In this document: in pieces, positions 8,789 to 17,618 of the stretch | Position numbering within the stretch: the stretch's first letter is position 1 | Layout of the letters: the number at the start of each line of letters is the position of its first letter | DNA from: Acidobacteriota bacterium | Lineage (GTDB): Bacteria > Acidobacteriota > Terriglobia > Terriglobales > Acidobacteriaceae | Length of the DNA stretch: 49,439 nucleotides | Assembly: GCA_003225055.1 (NCBI GenBank) | Contig: QIAU01000155.1 | Span: 2,419 to 51,857, forward strand | Reading direction: 5' to 3' | The notes under the pieces: generated by a model | Databases searched by the model: none | What the model saw: only the letters and a program-made list of their open reading frames with translations | What the model was told of the DNA's origin: nothing | Made by a program: the position numbers and the translations under genes

Positions 8789-11536
8789 TTAGAAGTGGAA
8801 GGCAAGTTCCGCCGTGTAGCTGCGCGGAGTCACGTAGTGCGTTCCAGTGAAGGTAGACAAGAAGTTATAGAGGGCAACCCTGTTCGCGATGTTGACGGCG
8901 GTGAGCCGAAGGCTCCATTGGTACTTGTCGCCGCGGAAAAGGTTGTCATCTCCGAGGGAAAGGTCGAATAAATGGCGAGGGGCAATCCGCGGCGGATTGT
9001 GGTCGTCATCTTCTGTACCTGGTGCCGGTATTGAGATGAGCGTCGATCCGTACTGCGACGCGGGACAGAGGTTGGCACCCAAGCTTGAGCTAATGGGCGT
9101 GGTCGGCGTGGCGCGAACTGAACCACAGAGCAAGCCTGCCTGAAACTGCTGATTGGGGCTGATAACCGATGCGTCTACCACGGTGTCGCTGCCGGCAGGG
9201 CCGTTGTTGCAATTGCCTCCCGCGCATGGAACAGCACCGGCAACCAAGCCGCTGTCGTACCGCCAATTGAAGCCGACCCACGGTCCTTTTTTCCACGGCT
9301 GATACTGCAAATGCGTGGTTTGGTTAAATTTCTCGTCATGGTCGATGCGGAAGGCTCCAATGGACGCGGGAGTTGCGCCAGCTCCGCCAAGCTGCGGTGT
9401 GAAGAATCGCGATGCCACGCTTGAGAAAACGAAAAGCGCAGAGAAGCCATGGAAATTCGGCACGCTGACACGTCCGGCGACTCCGGGAATTTTAGAGTTG
9501 TTCCACTCAATCGGAAACGTGAGGGGGGTGGCACCGAAAACTCCGAAGTCGTATGCATTATGCGTGTACTTCCAAACATACTCCCCGGAAAACACTAAGT
9601 AGCGACTGAATGCCTGCTGCAGGCCAACGTGGAATTCGTTGCGCCAGCCTGGGCTAAAAGGAGTGGCCGCATTTGAGACGCAGACTAAGAGCGGATTCAG
9701 TACAGGATCGGCGCATCCTGTGCTGGAAAGTACCAGGTTCTCATTGAACGGTGTTTCCAGGATTCGTGCATAAGAGGCGCGAAGGATCGTGTTCGTCTTC
9801 TTCACGTTGTACGCGATACCGATGCGTGGCTCTGCTTCCGAGTGTGAAGTGAGCCCGTTGTACACATCGCCACGAAGGCCGAGGTTGAGAGCCCAGTTTC
9901 CCTTGGTAATCGCGTCCTGTACGTAGAGTGACAGCAGTTTGATGTCAGTGTGGCCCTTGAAGGGAAACAAACTTCCGCCACGCGTCAGGTCAACCGGCAG
10001 CAACAACGGGTTGAAGTCGGGATTCGCACTGCCGCCCGGATTCTGCGGCCCCCCGCATCGGGCCGGGTCGGTGACATTCGGCGCGGTGTCGGGACTGCCG
10101 TCCGCGTTGAAGCAGACGAAGTTGAACGTCGGATCAACAATGCCGACTTTGTTGTTCTCATCGAGAAAAGTCTGCTGGTAGGTGATGCCCCCCTTTAGGT
10201 TGTGGATGCCCTTCACGTAAGAAATGTCCGCACGGATGCCGGCGTTCGTCAGCGTGCGGTCCTGGCTCAATGTTTCTTGCTGTAGGTCTGGAGCGAGATC
10301 AGCGAACGGATTGCCGCTGGGATAATAGTTGAACTGATCTCGCCGGACGAACAATCCGAGAGTAAACACGGTGTTGTTGTTGATCAGGCGCGTCCATGAA
10401 GGAGCGATATTGAACGTCTTGATCTGCGATCGCTGATCAGTAGCGCCGACGGGGAGCCCGTCCGAACCGAGGCCGCCATTGTCGACGACGAGACCACTCC
10501 AAGCGGTCGCATTCTGCTGGTCGAACGAGTTTGGCGTTTGGAACCAGGAACGGGTGAAAGCCAAATTCAAGTGAATCGAGTCGGCTTTTGACAACTGGAA
10601 ATCCAACCGGTCAAAAACATTTTCTTCATTGCCCTTTGCATGTATGACGTTGAACTCCGGTGGGTCGAGAAACCGGCCGCTGTTTAGGCCATTGGCCGAA
10701 ACAAAATTCCCCCATTTCTGACCGCCGTACGCTAGATTGAAGCCGGCGTTGGAAGTGCCAAAGCTCCCATAAGATGCCGTGACCGCACCGTGCGGCGTGG
10801 TGACGCCCTGGCCCGAACGGGTGGTCACGTTGATAACGACGCTCGCTTTCTCTCCGTATTCAGCGGGTGGCGCACCGGAAATAACTTCCATAGACTGGAT
10901 CGAATCGAGAGGAATCTGATTGGAAAAGACCTTGCTTTGCTGGTCTGTGATCGGCTGGCCATCGACCGAAAACGAGTTTTCCGCGTGATCCCCCATTCCG
11001 TGAAAGAGACCATTGGAGTCGGCCGCGATTCCGGGCGTAGCGAGGGTAACCAGCGAACTCACCGAGGACGACTCACTTTCGAGCGGCAGTTTGTCGAACA
11101 AGCCGCGGTCCACGTCGGTGTGAAAGGCCGGATCGTTCTCCAATAGGTCGCCCGCAGCTTCGACTGTGACACTTTCCGAAGAACCCTTCACCTGCAAGCT
11201 GATACTGAGGGTCACAGGCACGACGGAGCGAACATCGACGTCCTGCACGTACGGCGCAAACCCTTTCCCCATAACCGTCAGGTGATAGGGGTTGAACGGA
11301 ACGTTCGGAATGCTGAATTTGCCCGCGCTGTCAGTTGTGGTGCTTCTCTCAAAACCACTGACCGGGTTGCGAAAATCAACGGTCGCGTTCGCAACCACCG
11401 CCCCTGTCGGGTCCGTAACTGTACCTGCGACCGATGTCGAGTTTCCACCTGACTGCGCATAAACACTGATACCTAGACCAAAAAAGAAAATGACCGCAAG
11501 AGTCGCGAGCGGCGACTTCTTCGAAGAAGCCAGCAT
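8789..11536 (-). CDS. Oar-like TonB-dependent outer-membrane receptor
   Basis: An intact 915-residue protein. A signal peptide ends near residue 28 (GLGISVYAQ). Residues about 33-115 form a carboxypeptidase-regulatory-like beta-sandwich (SVAGTVTDPTGAVVANATVD), followed by a plug domain (about 140-250; MEVISGAPPAEYGEKASVVI) and a beta-barrel with many aromatic strand ends, finishing with YTAELAFHF, where the terminal Phe is the outer-membrane sorting residue. These receptors are greatly expanded in Acidobacteriota and import oligosaccharides or other large substrates, or secrete; the ligand here is unknown. There is no SusD partner nearby. The gene follows the small secreted protein at 11608-11880 by 71 nt, probably in one transcript. 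Confidence 0.9.
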   Translation of the reverse strand: MLASSKKSPLATLAVIFFFGLGISVYAQSGGNSTSVAGTVTDPTGAVVANATVDFRNPVSGFERSTTTDSAGKFSIPNVPFNPYHLTVMGKGFAPYVQDVDVRSVVPVTLSISLQVKGSSESVTVEAAGDLLENDPAFHTDVDRGLFDKLPLESESSSVSSLVTLATPGIAADSNGLFHGMGDHAENSFSVDGQPITDQQSKVFSNQIPLDSIQSMEVISGAPPAEYGEKASVVINVTTRSGQGVTTPHGAVTASYGSFGTSNAGFNLAYGGQKWGNFVSANGLNSGRFLDPPEFNVIHAKGNEENVFDRLDFQLSKADSIHLNLAFTRSWFQTPNSFDQQNATAWSGLVVDNGGLGSDGLPVGATDQRSQIKTFNIAPSWTRLINNNTVFTLGLFVRRDQFNYYPSGNPFADLAPDLQQETLSQDRTLTNAGIRADISYVKGIHNLKGGITYQQTFLDENNKVGIVDPTFNFVCFNADGSPDTAPNVTDPARCGGPQNPGGSANPDFNPLLLPVDLTRGGSLFPFKGHTDIKLLSLYVQDAITKGNWALNLGLRGDVYNGLTSHSEAEPRIGIAYNVKKTNTILRASYARILETPFNENLVLSSTGCADPVLNPLLVCVSNAATPFSPGWRNEFHVGLQQAFSRYLVFSGEYVWKYTHNAYDFGVFGATPLTFPIEWNNSKIPGVAGRVSVPNFHGFSALFVFSSVASRFFTPQLGGAGATPASIGAFRIDHDEKFNQTTHLQYQPWKKGPWVGFNWRYDSGLVAGAVPCAGGNCNNGPAGSDTVVDASVISPNQQFQAGLLCGSVRATPTTPISSSLGANLCPASQYGSTLISIPAPGTEDDDHNPPRIAPRHLFDLSLGDDNLFRGDKYQWSLRLTAVNIANRVALYNFLSTFTGTHYVTPRSYTAELAFHF

Positions 11537-11607
11537 GATTCCTCCAAAGGAAATCCAGGTTGTAGAGTTGAATCGAACTCGGAGATTTGTTTGATTCTTC
11601 CGAAGAC

Positions 11608-11880
11608 CTAGACTTCAGGAGGCGGGCGAACGCTGAGAGCAAATGGTATGAGACGTTGTTTTGCAGATCCCGCTTCTGGAATGATAATTCGGTCGAGCGG
11701 AACAAAAGCAGCATTCGGCAGTCTTAAGGCGCTAACAGGGGAAGCGGAATGAGCGGCGACACAGACGGCACACTTTGCCGCGTCGATTGAATTCGAATGA
11801 TGGTGCGCAGCAAGGGAATACGCTGAAGACAATGTCAGCAGAAGACACAGCCACGCTATCCCTTTGGACAATAACCGCAT
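11608..11880 (-). CDS. Small secreted His/Cys protein upstream of the TonB receptor
   Basis: A 90-residue protein from ATG 11880 (AAGG 7 nt upstream). It has a signal peptide (MRLLSKGIAWLCLLLTLSSA), then AAHHHSNSIDAAKCAVCVAA, and a C-terminal part with a hydrophobic stretch. The HHH plus C-x-x-C layout resembles DUF2946-type periplasmic proteins that often neighbour TonB-dependent metal receptors, but the match is only by pattern. Same strand and close spacing to the receptor suggest co-transcription from the promoter at 11911-11940. Metal handling is an inference. Confidence 0.55.
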   Translation of the reverse strand: MRLLSKGIAWLCLLLTLSSAYSLAAHHHSNSIDAAKCAVCVAAHSASPVSALRLPNAAFVPLDRIIIPEAGSAKQRLIPFALSVRPPPEV

Positions 11881-11910
11881 GTAGCCTTGCCCCACCAGTT
11901 CGATTGTTTG

Positions 11911-11940
11911 AATCTACACTGAAATACGAGTCCGTTGCAA
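11911..11940 (-). promoter_or_regulatory. Candidate promoter for the receptor operon
   Basis: On the minus strand TTGCAA (plus 11935-11940) and TAGATT (plus 11911-11916) are separated by 18 nt, an acceptable sigma70-type spacing. The -10 lies about 30 nt upstream of the ATG at 11880, leaving a short leader with its ribosome-binding site. Confidence 0.4.
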
Positions 11941-12485
11941 CAACGGTACCTTCCGCGCCAACTCTCTGCGGCTTCACGATCGAATCAGTCAAAACATGTG
12001 TTCCCCCTGATAATGGATGCGAGGCTGGCCTGCCATCGGTGGCCTAAAGCGCACTTCCATTCAAGCGGCGACCTTAGCCTTGACACAGCGTGTCGAGCAA
12101 TTCTCATCACCACCGTGATGGTCATCCGGTGCGAGATGGACCGGGAGTGGGAATGTGGCGCGAAACGCCGTATAGGAAGCTCCAAAACGGATCTCGAGTT
12201 CGCGCGCCTCCTATCTCCGAACGAAGAAGATCCAACCTGGTGATAGCGCAAGCGTAGCCCACCCAGCCACTCCACTTGGGCAGAGCCTGGATAGCGACAG
12301 CGCTGCAACCCCATAGATGAGTACGGCGGTTCCGATAGCGTACCTGAGTCCTGCCTGGGGGCTGAAAATCTGCTGTAATGGTTTGCGGTACAGATCAGTA
12401 AAACCCTGGATCTTCGTACTGGGGCGGTGGGACCGGGACGGCTTCACTTGCGGGCTGTCGCTGCGTGTAACATTTAAACTGAACC
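11941..12485. other. Interval without a convincing gene
   Basis: Small frames exist on both strands. The minus-strand frame 12211-12507 has two hydrophobic stretches (LRYAIGTAVLIYGVAALSL and GVAGWATLALSPGWIFFV) and could be the end of a membrane protein, but its N-terminal half is low-complexity and no start site is supported. Confidence 0.3.
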
Positions 12486-12672
12486 ATGGACCGCCCGCAG
12501 ACGCCAATTTCCTACAACGGCCAAAATCAGATTAAGCGCCATCGGGCTGCCGCGTACTTTGCGCTTTCATTTACAACTTCGTGGTGGGTGCCCTGCTGAT
12601 CGCCGCGCCGAGAATCATGCGTGGCGAGCCCATGCGGCAAATGACAGGACTGCTGATGTTTCCCATTATGCT
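12486..12672 (+). pseudogene. CPBP-family intramembrane protease, N-terminal fragment
   Basis: From ATG 12486 the first frame ends RHRAAAYFALSFTTSWW. After a shift of frame at about 12583 it continues VGALLIAAPRIMRGEP and TGLLMFPIML. This is the beginning of a CPBP (CAAX protease / bacteriocin-processing) membrane metalloprotease: first TM helix, MRGEP loop, second TM start. The EExxxR and HxxxH active-site motifs of the family lie much later and are absent. Similarity ends at about 12672, where a molybdenum hydroxylase fragment in the opposite strand begins, implying a deletion that fused two gene ends. Confidence 0.6.
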
Positions 12673-12702
12673 TCGACGCCCTCGTTCTATCGTTCAGGCA
12701 AT

Positions 12703-13260
12703 TCCTAATGCATGGCGGCTCAGGGGCAGCGACCTCTACCGCTGCCGGTAGCCGCAAACAAGGCGCTGGCCAAGGCCGGAATAACTGTCGCCGGCCCAAC
12801 TTCTCCGGTGCCTCCCGGCGGCCTCGCGCCGCTGTCGATGAAATACGCCTCCACAGGTGGCATTTCGGGCGGAGCACCTGATAATCGTGGAAGTTGGACT
12901 GGACCGTCCGGCCACGATCGGCGGTGATTTCTGACTTGAACGCCGTACCTAGCCCAGGCAACTCCACCTTGCCATATTGCTCGCGGCAATATTGGGGTTT
13001 AGAACGGTACCGCAGTCGACCGCGCTTACCACGCGATGGATCTTGACCGCACCCCCGTTCAGGGAAAGCTCCACCACCTGGCAGATGATGGTCGCGAAGG
13101 CCTCGGTAAAAGCTATGCCGCGAAACACTCCCGCTTGCGCCGGCTTTGTCCATCCGGATTTTTCGGCGGCCAGATCGAGCACGGCAAGACCGCGTGCGTC
13201 ATCTCTTGGCAGGTTTCTCCGGAATTCTTATGGATCCTTGCCGGAATGATGCGCTATATC
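12703..13260 (-). pseudogene. Xanthine dehydrogenase/IorB-type molybdopterin subunit, C-terminal remnant
   Basis: Minus-strand pieces in successive frames reconstruct the C-terminus of an aldehyde oxidase/xanthine dehydrogenase large subunit: GKDP-stop-EFRRNLPRDDARG, LDLAAEKSGWTKPAQAGVFR, GIAFTEAFATIICQVVELSL, HRVVSAVDCGTVLNP, QSNFHDYQVLR, and finally PPGGTGEVGPATVIPALASA with LFAATG. The conserved molybdenum-site Glu of the family lies in the GxGExG-like segment GGTGEVG, which is retained. There is at least one internal stop (at DP-stop-EFRR, where Tyr is expected) and two frameshifts. The first about 550 residues and the 2Fe-2S partner are absent. Confidence 0.75.
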
Positions 13261-13262
13261 GC

Positions 13263-13709
13263 TCACATGCCGATGTCTTCATTCCATAGCGCGCGGTTAT
13301 GCTGTATGAACTCCTCCATAAGCCGGATACATTCCCGGTTCTCGAGCACTTCAACCGAGACGCCCCGGGAGCGGAGGAGCTCCTCCTCCCCCATGAAGGT
13401 CCGGTTCTCGCCGACGATTACGCGGGGAATTCCGTACAGGAGAATGGCCCCCGAGCACATGGCGCAGGGTGAGAGCGTGGTAAAGAGAGTGCACACGCGG
13501 TAGACAGAAGCCGGCTGACGACCGGCGTTCTCGAGGGCATCCATTTCACCGTGCAGGATGGCGCTAAGCTTTTGAATGCGCCGATTGTGGCCCCGGCCGA
13601 TAATCGTATCGCGGTGTACAATTACAGAGCCGATAGGAATGCCTCCTTCCAGGAGGCCTTGCTGCGCTTCTTGGATCGCGACTTCGAGAAACTGGTCGGT
13701 GGGATTCAC
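13263..13709 (-). CDS. Cytosine deaminase (yeast FCY1-type nucleobase deaminase)
   Basis: A 148-residue protein of the cytidine deaminase-like fold. Zinc ligands are H53 with catalytic E55 (LHGEMDALENAGR) and C82/C85 (LSPCAMCSGAI). The surrounding residues GRGHNRRIQK, LFTTLSPCAMC, YGIPRVIVGEN and the C-terminal WNEDIG track the fungal FCY1 cytosine deaminase more than the bacterial CodA (a TIM-barrel amidohydrolase) or TadA. Expected reaction: cytosine to uracil plus ammonia, in the cytoplasm. Start GTG 13709 is chosen because AAGGAG lies 9 nt upstream; a TTG at 13742 in frame is less likely. The downstream (minus strand) neighbour is the dead molybdenum hydroxylase, hinting at an old nucleobase-catabolism locus. 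Related guanine or ammelide deaminases remain possible. Confidence 0.8.
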   Translation of the reverse strand: MNPTDQFLEVAIQEAQQGLLEGGIPIGSVIVHRDTIIGRGHNRRIQKLSAILHGEMDALENAGRQPASVYRVCTLFTTLSPCAMCSGAILLYGIPRVIVGENRTFMGEEELLRSRGVSVEVLENRECIRLMEEFIQHNRALWNEDIGM

Positions 13710-14054
13710 TTGTGCTTGCTCCTTAAGACGCCGAGATCTCAATCTTAACCTTCATGCACGAGTAAAGGTCTTAACACTTCCCTATCCCAGGGCGGCAGCA
13801 TACCCCACCTTGCTCTCTCGACGAAAAATGGTATTGTTGCGCGCCTTTCCCCTTCCAAACCGCACCAGATCCGCGACCCATACCTCCTGAAAAGGATAAT
13901 TGCAGACCTGTCCGACCTGGAGAAACGGTAAAACCGGGGCCTGGGTCGAGTTCAGGCACTGAGCAGCGCTCGGACAAGCAAACTAAAACGAGGGTACTTG
14001 AGGACATGTACCTTGGACTAGACTGAGGTAACTCCTTCCCGTATCCCTACATGC
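13710..14054. other. Divergent intergenic region
   Basis: Lies between the deaminase and the GH3 gene, which are transcribed away from each other. No supported gene; a 78-codon minus-strand frame (13771-14007) lacks a ribosome-binding site and recognisable motifs. Confidence 0.4.
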
Positions 14055-14060
14055 TATTGT
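14055..14060 (+). promoter_or_regulatory. -10-like TATTGT just before the GH3 start
   Basis: TATTGT ends 7 nt before the ATG at 14068, the same geometry as at 6767-6772. There is no Shine-Dalgarno before the ATG. A leaderless transcript is likely but unproven; the -35 region is weak. Confidence 0.4.
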
Positions 14061-14067
14061 CGTGCCG

Positions 14068-16044
14068 ATGCTTCGACGCTCCCCATTGGTTCTCTTGATC
14101 CTCACCCTGCTTGTACCGTCTGGCTTCACTAAGGGGAAGTATCAAGAGCCCGGTCTCCTTCATCTCGACCGCGATGGCGAGGAATGGGCGGAAGAGACCC
14201 TGAACAAACTTTCACTGGAGGAGAAGGTCGGCCAGCTTTTCATGATCCGTCTACGGGCGGAATCCTTAAAAATCGATAGCAACAAGTATCTGCAACTCCA
14301 GAACACCATTCTGAAATATCACATCGGCTCGCTGGCAATGTCAGTGCGACCCGAAGGGCCGTTTCTCTATGGCAGGCACCGCTATGAGACTGTCATGCTG
14401 CTCAACCGGCTGCAGCAAGCAGCCAAGCTGCCCCTACTGATTGCCGCAGATTTTGAGCGCGGTGTCCCTGCGCGTCTTTTCGGAACGACCGTGTTTCCGC
14501 ATGCGATGGCGTTTGGCGCCGCGGGTAACCTGGCTTATGCCGAGGACTTCGGTCGCATCACCGCACAAGAAGCTCGCGCCATCGGTGTGCACTGGAACCT
14601 ATTTCCTGTCGCTGACGTAAATTGCAACCCTGCCAATCCGATCATCAACACACGTTCGTTCGGCGAGGACCCGCAGCAGGTAGGCGATTTGGTGGCAGCA
14701 TATATACGGGGTGCGAGGGCCAACGGAATGCTGACGACGGCCAAGCACTTCCCTGGCCACGGCAACACCGCCACCGACTCGCACCTGGGCGTGGCCAGAG
14801 TGGACGGAAATCCAGAGCACCTGCGCTCCGTCGACCTGCCCCCGTTCCGCAAGGCCATCGCAGCCGGCGTAGATGCAGTCATGACGGCACACGTTAGGGC
14901 GCCAATGCTCGATCCGGATCCCAACCACGTTGCTACGGTATCGCCAGCAATCATTACTGGGCTGCTCAAGGACCAACTCGGCTTTGAGGGAATCGTTATG
15001 ACTGATGCCTTAGACATGGCAGGGCTCAGCCGGCTCTACCCGGCACACGTCGGGCGCGCCGCGGTAGATGCTTTCAAGGCGGGAAACGATGTACTCACCC
15101 TTCCCGCCGACCTGGACGCGAGCTACCGGGCTATCCTCGGGGCCGTCCGCAGCGGCGAGATTACGCAGAGACAGGTCGACTACTCCGTACTCAAAATACT
15201 GAGAGCCAAAGCTTCTCTGGGACTGCACAAAAGACGTCTGGTGGATATAGGTGCGATCGCCACTCTGGTCGGCAAGCCGGAGAATGTCGCACTAGGCCAG
15301 CAAATCTCCGACGATGCCGTCACCCTGGTACGTGATAATGGCAAGGTCTTGCCGCTACGACCGGGGAGATACATCACGAACGTTCCTCCCCGAGAAGGAG
15401 TGGCACCCGCGGACAGAGCCGTGCTGGTGATTATTCTTTCCGACAATGTGCGGACCAAGGACGGTCGCGTTCTGGAGCATCAAATTAGGGCCCGTGTGCC
15501 TCGTGTCAACGTAATCTATGTGGATCCCCGCAGCGAGCCGAGCAGATCGGATGATGTGCTGAAAGCTGTCGATCGTTCGGCGGCAGTCGTCGTGGCCGTG
15601 TATGTGGTCCCGTCTGCCGCTCGCGCGGTGAAGGCGGTGCACGGCCTAGAGAATTCGGTTTCTCTACCGGAGTTGAATGGTGCATTGTTGGGCGAGATTC
15701 TGGTCCGCGCCGCAGAAAGAACCGCAGTTCTCGCCATGGGAAATCCATACCTGACGGAAGATTTCCCAGCAATCCAAACTTATATTTGTGCATACTCAAA
15801 TGCGACCGTCTCGGAAATCAGCGCAGCTAAGGCTCTTTTTGGAGAAATTCCCCTTCACGGCCATCTACCGGTCAATCTCCCCAACGCTGCCGCACGCAGT
15901 CGAGAGAAGGAGCGACTTGCGCAAGTCGCAAATGGAAGCTCTCCACACGGGCATTCCGCCGCTGCGAGCCGGCTAGTTATCCCTGGTCTTTTGCGTTGGC
16001 AGCATGGACTCAGCCCAACCCGCACCGCTTCCGGCCCTTTTTAA
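14068..16044 (+). CDS. Exported GH3 beta-N-acetylhexosaminidase (NagZ-like) with C-terminal domain
   Basis: A 658-residue protein. A signal peptide (MLRRSPLVLLILTLLVPSGF) precedes the GH3 (alpha/beta)8 domain: LSLEEKVGQLFMIRLR (about 48-63), AADFERGVPARL, and the motif KHFPGHGNTATDSH (216-229), whose D-x-H dyad (D227, H229) defines the NagZ subgroup, and the nucleophile D303 in GIVMTDALDM. A second domain begins around DDAVTLVRDNGKVLPL, as in two-domain GH3 enzymes. Expected role: release of N-acetylglucosamine from peptidoglycan or chitin fragments in the periplasm. Start ATG 14068 rather than GTG 14062 keeps the signal peptide normal. It stands alone. Other GH3 specificities are less likely because of the DSH motif. 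Confidence 0.9.
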   Translation: MLRRSPLVLLILTLLVPSGFTKGKYQEPGLLHLDRDGEEWAEETLNKLSLEEKVGQLFMIRLRAESLKIDSNKYLQLQNTILKYHIGSLAMSVRPEGPFLYGRHRYETVMLLNRLQQAAKLPLLIAADFERGVPARLFGTTVFPHAMAFGAAGNLAYAEDFGRITAQEARAIGVHWNLFPVADVNCNPANPIINTRSFGEDPQQVGDLVAAYIRGARANGMLTTAKHFPGHGNTATDSHLGVARVDGNPEHLRSVDLPPFRKAIAAGVDAVMTAHVRAPMLDPDPNHVATVSPAIITGLLKDQLGFEGIVMTDALDMAGLSRLYPAHVGRAAVDAFKAGNDVLTLPADLDASYRAILGAVRSGEITQRQVDYSVLKILRAKASLGLHKRRLVDIGAIATLVGKPENVALGQQISDDAVTLVRDNGKVLPLRPGRYITNVPPREGVAPADRAVLVIILSDNVRTKDGRVLEHQIRARVPRVNVIYVDPRSEPSRSDDVLKAVDRSAAVVVAVYVVPSAARAVKAVHGLENSVSLPELNGALLGEILVRAAERTAVLAMGNPYLTEDFPAIQTYICAYSNATVSEISAAKALFGEIPLHGHLPVNLPNAAARSREKERLAQVANGSSPHGHSAAASRLVIPGLLRWQHGLSPTRTASGPF

Positions 16045-16479
16045 GGAAAAGTCCACCACCATCGATCTTCGACGAACGCTAAGAATCAAGATGGGGAGTG
16101 ACCTCCCACTCTCTTTTTCGTTTCGCTCGGAGTATCTGGGAAGGCCGCGGTCGCCCTCTCTCCAGTTGAACCTTGGTTCCACTGCCCCAGGCGCCTCGAG
16201 ATTCTAGGAACCATTCCTTTGTAGTTTCAAGAGCATACCTATGCCGACAAAAGTTATCTTGGTTGTAGGCCGCCTCCCAACGAGTCAGGACCGCCCTCCA
16301 TTCCTCCTGTATGCTCCGTTGGCAACGAACGGCCCCCTTGACCCTTCCGAAGCCGCTTTGCGATAGCAATAGTGTGACCCTGTCAAACAGATGGTAACGT
16401 TTCCTGCACAAAGAAGATCCTACTCTGGATTGCAGGCACATCGGACAACAGCCTTGACATTCGGATCGGCTCCAACGGA
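16045..16479. other. Interval between convergent genes
   Basis: About 435 nt. A minus-strand frame (16079-16441) contains a helical-looking piece EEWRAVLTRWEAAYNQ and ALETTKEWFLES, which may be a remnant of a real gene, but no start, domain or family is supported. No clear terminator hairpin with T-run was found. Confidence 0.3.
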
Positions 16480-17601
16480 TTAACGATCGGCGATCCTGAT
16501 CGTCCTGCCGGTTCTTGCCGACTCTCGTGCGGCATCCAGAATGCGTACCACGGTGACGTTCGTATCAAGCGCCGAGAGTCCGGAAGGCTGGATCTCTTGG
16601 GAGACGACTGCGATCAGGTACGCGATCGAATCGTTGTACGGAGGGGTGAGCGCAGGAGCGGATTGCTGCTGCTCCTGATTGTCTCCGTTCCGGCGCACGC
16701 GGAGGTCGTCACGGCGTACCGTGATAGCCTCGCCCGTTTCTCCGTACACTTCCATGTCCTTGCGGTCGAACGGCCAATTCCACGATGCTTGTAGGATGGC
16801 TTGCGCCTTCGCATAGGTGAGGATGACGGTCGCCTCGTCATCGACGTGCGGATAAATCTCGGCCTTGAGCTGTTGGGTGACCGCAGTGACCGTGATCGGG
16901 GCTGCCCCCTGCATCAGCCACGTCATGAGGTCTGCGCCGTAACAGCCGAAATCGAACAGCGCTCCCGCACCGTTGCGCGACGGATCGGTCAGCCAGGAGA
17001 GAAATTCAGGAGGGACACCGATCTCCTTCGGCCCCTTGTGGCCGTCATGTACGACAACTTTGCGAACATCGCCGAGAGCACCATCGCGAACAAGGTTATA
17101 CACGGCGGTATTGCTGGGGTACCAAGTGGTTTCGTAGTTCACCAGCACAGGGATGTGCGCCGCATCGGCGGCCCGCTTGATGGTTAGCGCGTCTTCCACG
17201 CTGACAGCCAAGGGCTTCTCCATCATCACCGGGATGCGATGGCGAGCTGCCGCTTCCACAATGCGGCGATGATCGCGCGTGTCGGTGTACACCAACACCG
17301 CCTGCGGCTGCACTGTCGTCAGCATCTGCTCAACATCGCTATACAGCAATTGCGAATCGAGTGTGAACTCGTTCGTGTACCGGTGAGCGAGTTGCTGATC
17401 CGGCTCGGCGATCCCGACGATCTGGATGTCGCTGCGCTTTAGGGCAGTCCTGAGAAAACCGGCAACGTGCCCGTGCACCAGTCCGACGACGGCGACGCGT
17501 AAGGGTTTGCCGGCAGACTGAGGAGAGGATTCCGCAATCGTTATGGCAGGCAGTGTGATAGCGACGAACACGGGTGCAACCAAGCCGATGAATTTGCACA
17601 T
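16480..17601 (-). CDS. Exported Gfo/Idh/MocA-family oxidoreductase
   Basis: A 373-residue protein from ATG 17601 with AGGAG 6 nt upstream; an upstream ATG at 17622 would add seven residues and lacks such a site. A signal peptide (FIGLVAPVFVAITLPAITIA) precedes the Rossmann domain, which begins LRVAVVGLVHGHVAGFLRTA. The catalytic EKP motif is present (VMMEKPLAVSVEDALTIK), with GGA-type C-terminal alpha/beta domain features (GAGALFDFGCYGADLMTWLM). The family oxidises or reduces sugars and related substrates with a tightly bound NAD(P). Export of such enzymes, often by Tat, occurs in Acidobacteriota and Bacteroidetes; here no twin Arg is seen, so Sec-type or lipoprotein-free export is likely. 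It follows the membrane protein at 17619-18416 by 17 nt, probably an operon. Confidence 0.85.
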   Translation of the reverse strand: MCKFIGLVAPVFVAITLPAITIAESSPQSAGKPLRVAVVGLVHGHVAGFLRTALKRSDIQIVGIAEPDQQLAHRYTNEFTLDSQLLYSDVEQMLTTVQPQAVLVYTDTRDHRRIVEAAARHRIPVMMEKPLAVSVEDALTIKRAADAAHIPVLVNYETTWYPSNTAVYNLVRDGALGDVRKVVVHDGHKGPKEIGVPPEFLSWLTDPSRNGAGALFDFGCYGADLMTWLMQGAAPITVTAVTQQLKAEIYPHVDDEATVILTYAKAQAILQASWNWPFDRKDMEVYGETGEAITVRRDDLRVRRNGDNQEQQQSAPALTPPYNDSIAYLIAVVSQEIQPSGLSALDTNVTVVRILDAARESARTGRTIRIADR

Positions 17602-17618
17602 GGGAGTCTCCTGCGATT

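Noticed and set aside
10790-11146. 118-codon plus-strand ORF
   Set aside because: Antisense to the TonB-dependent receptor; no independent evidence.
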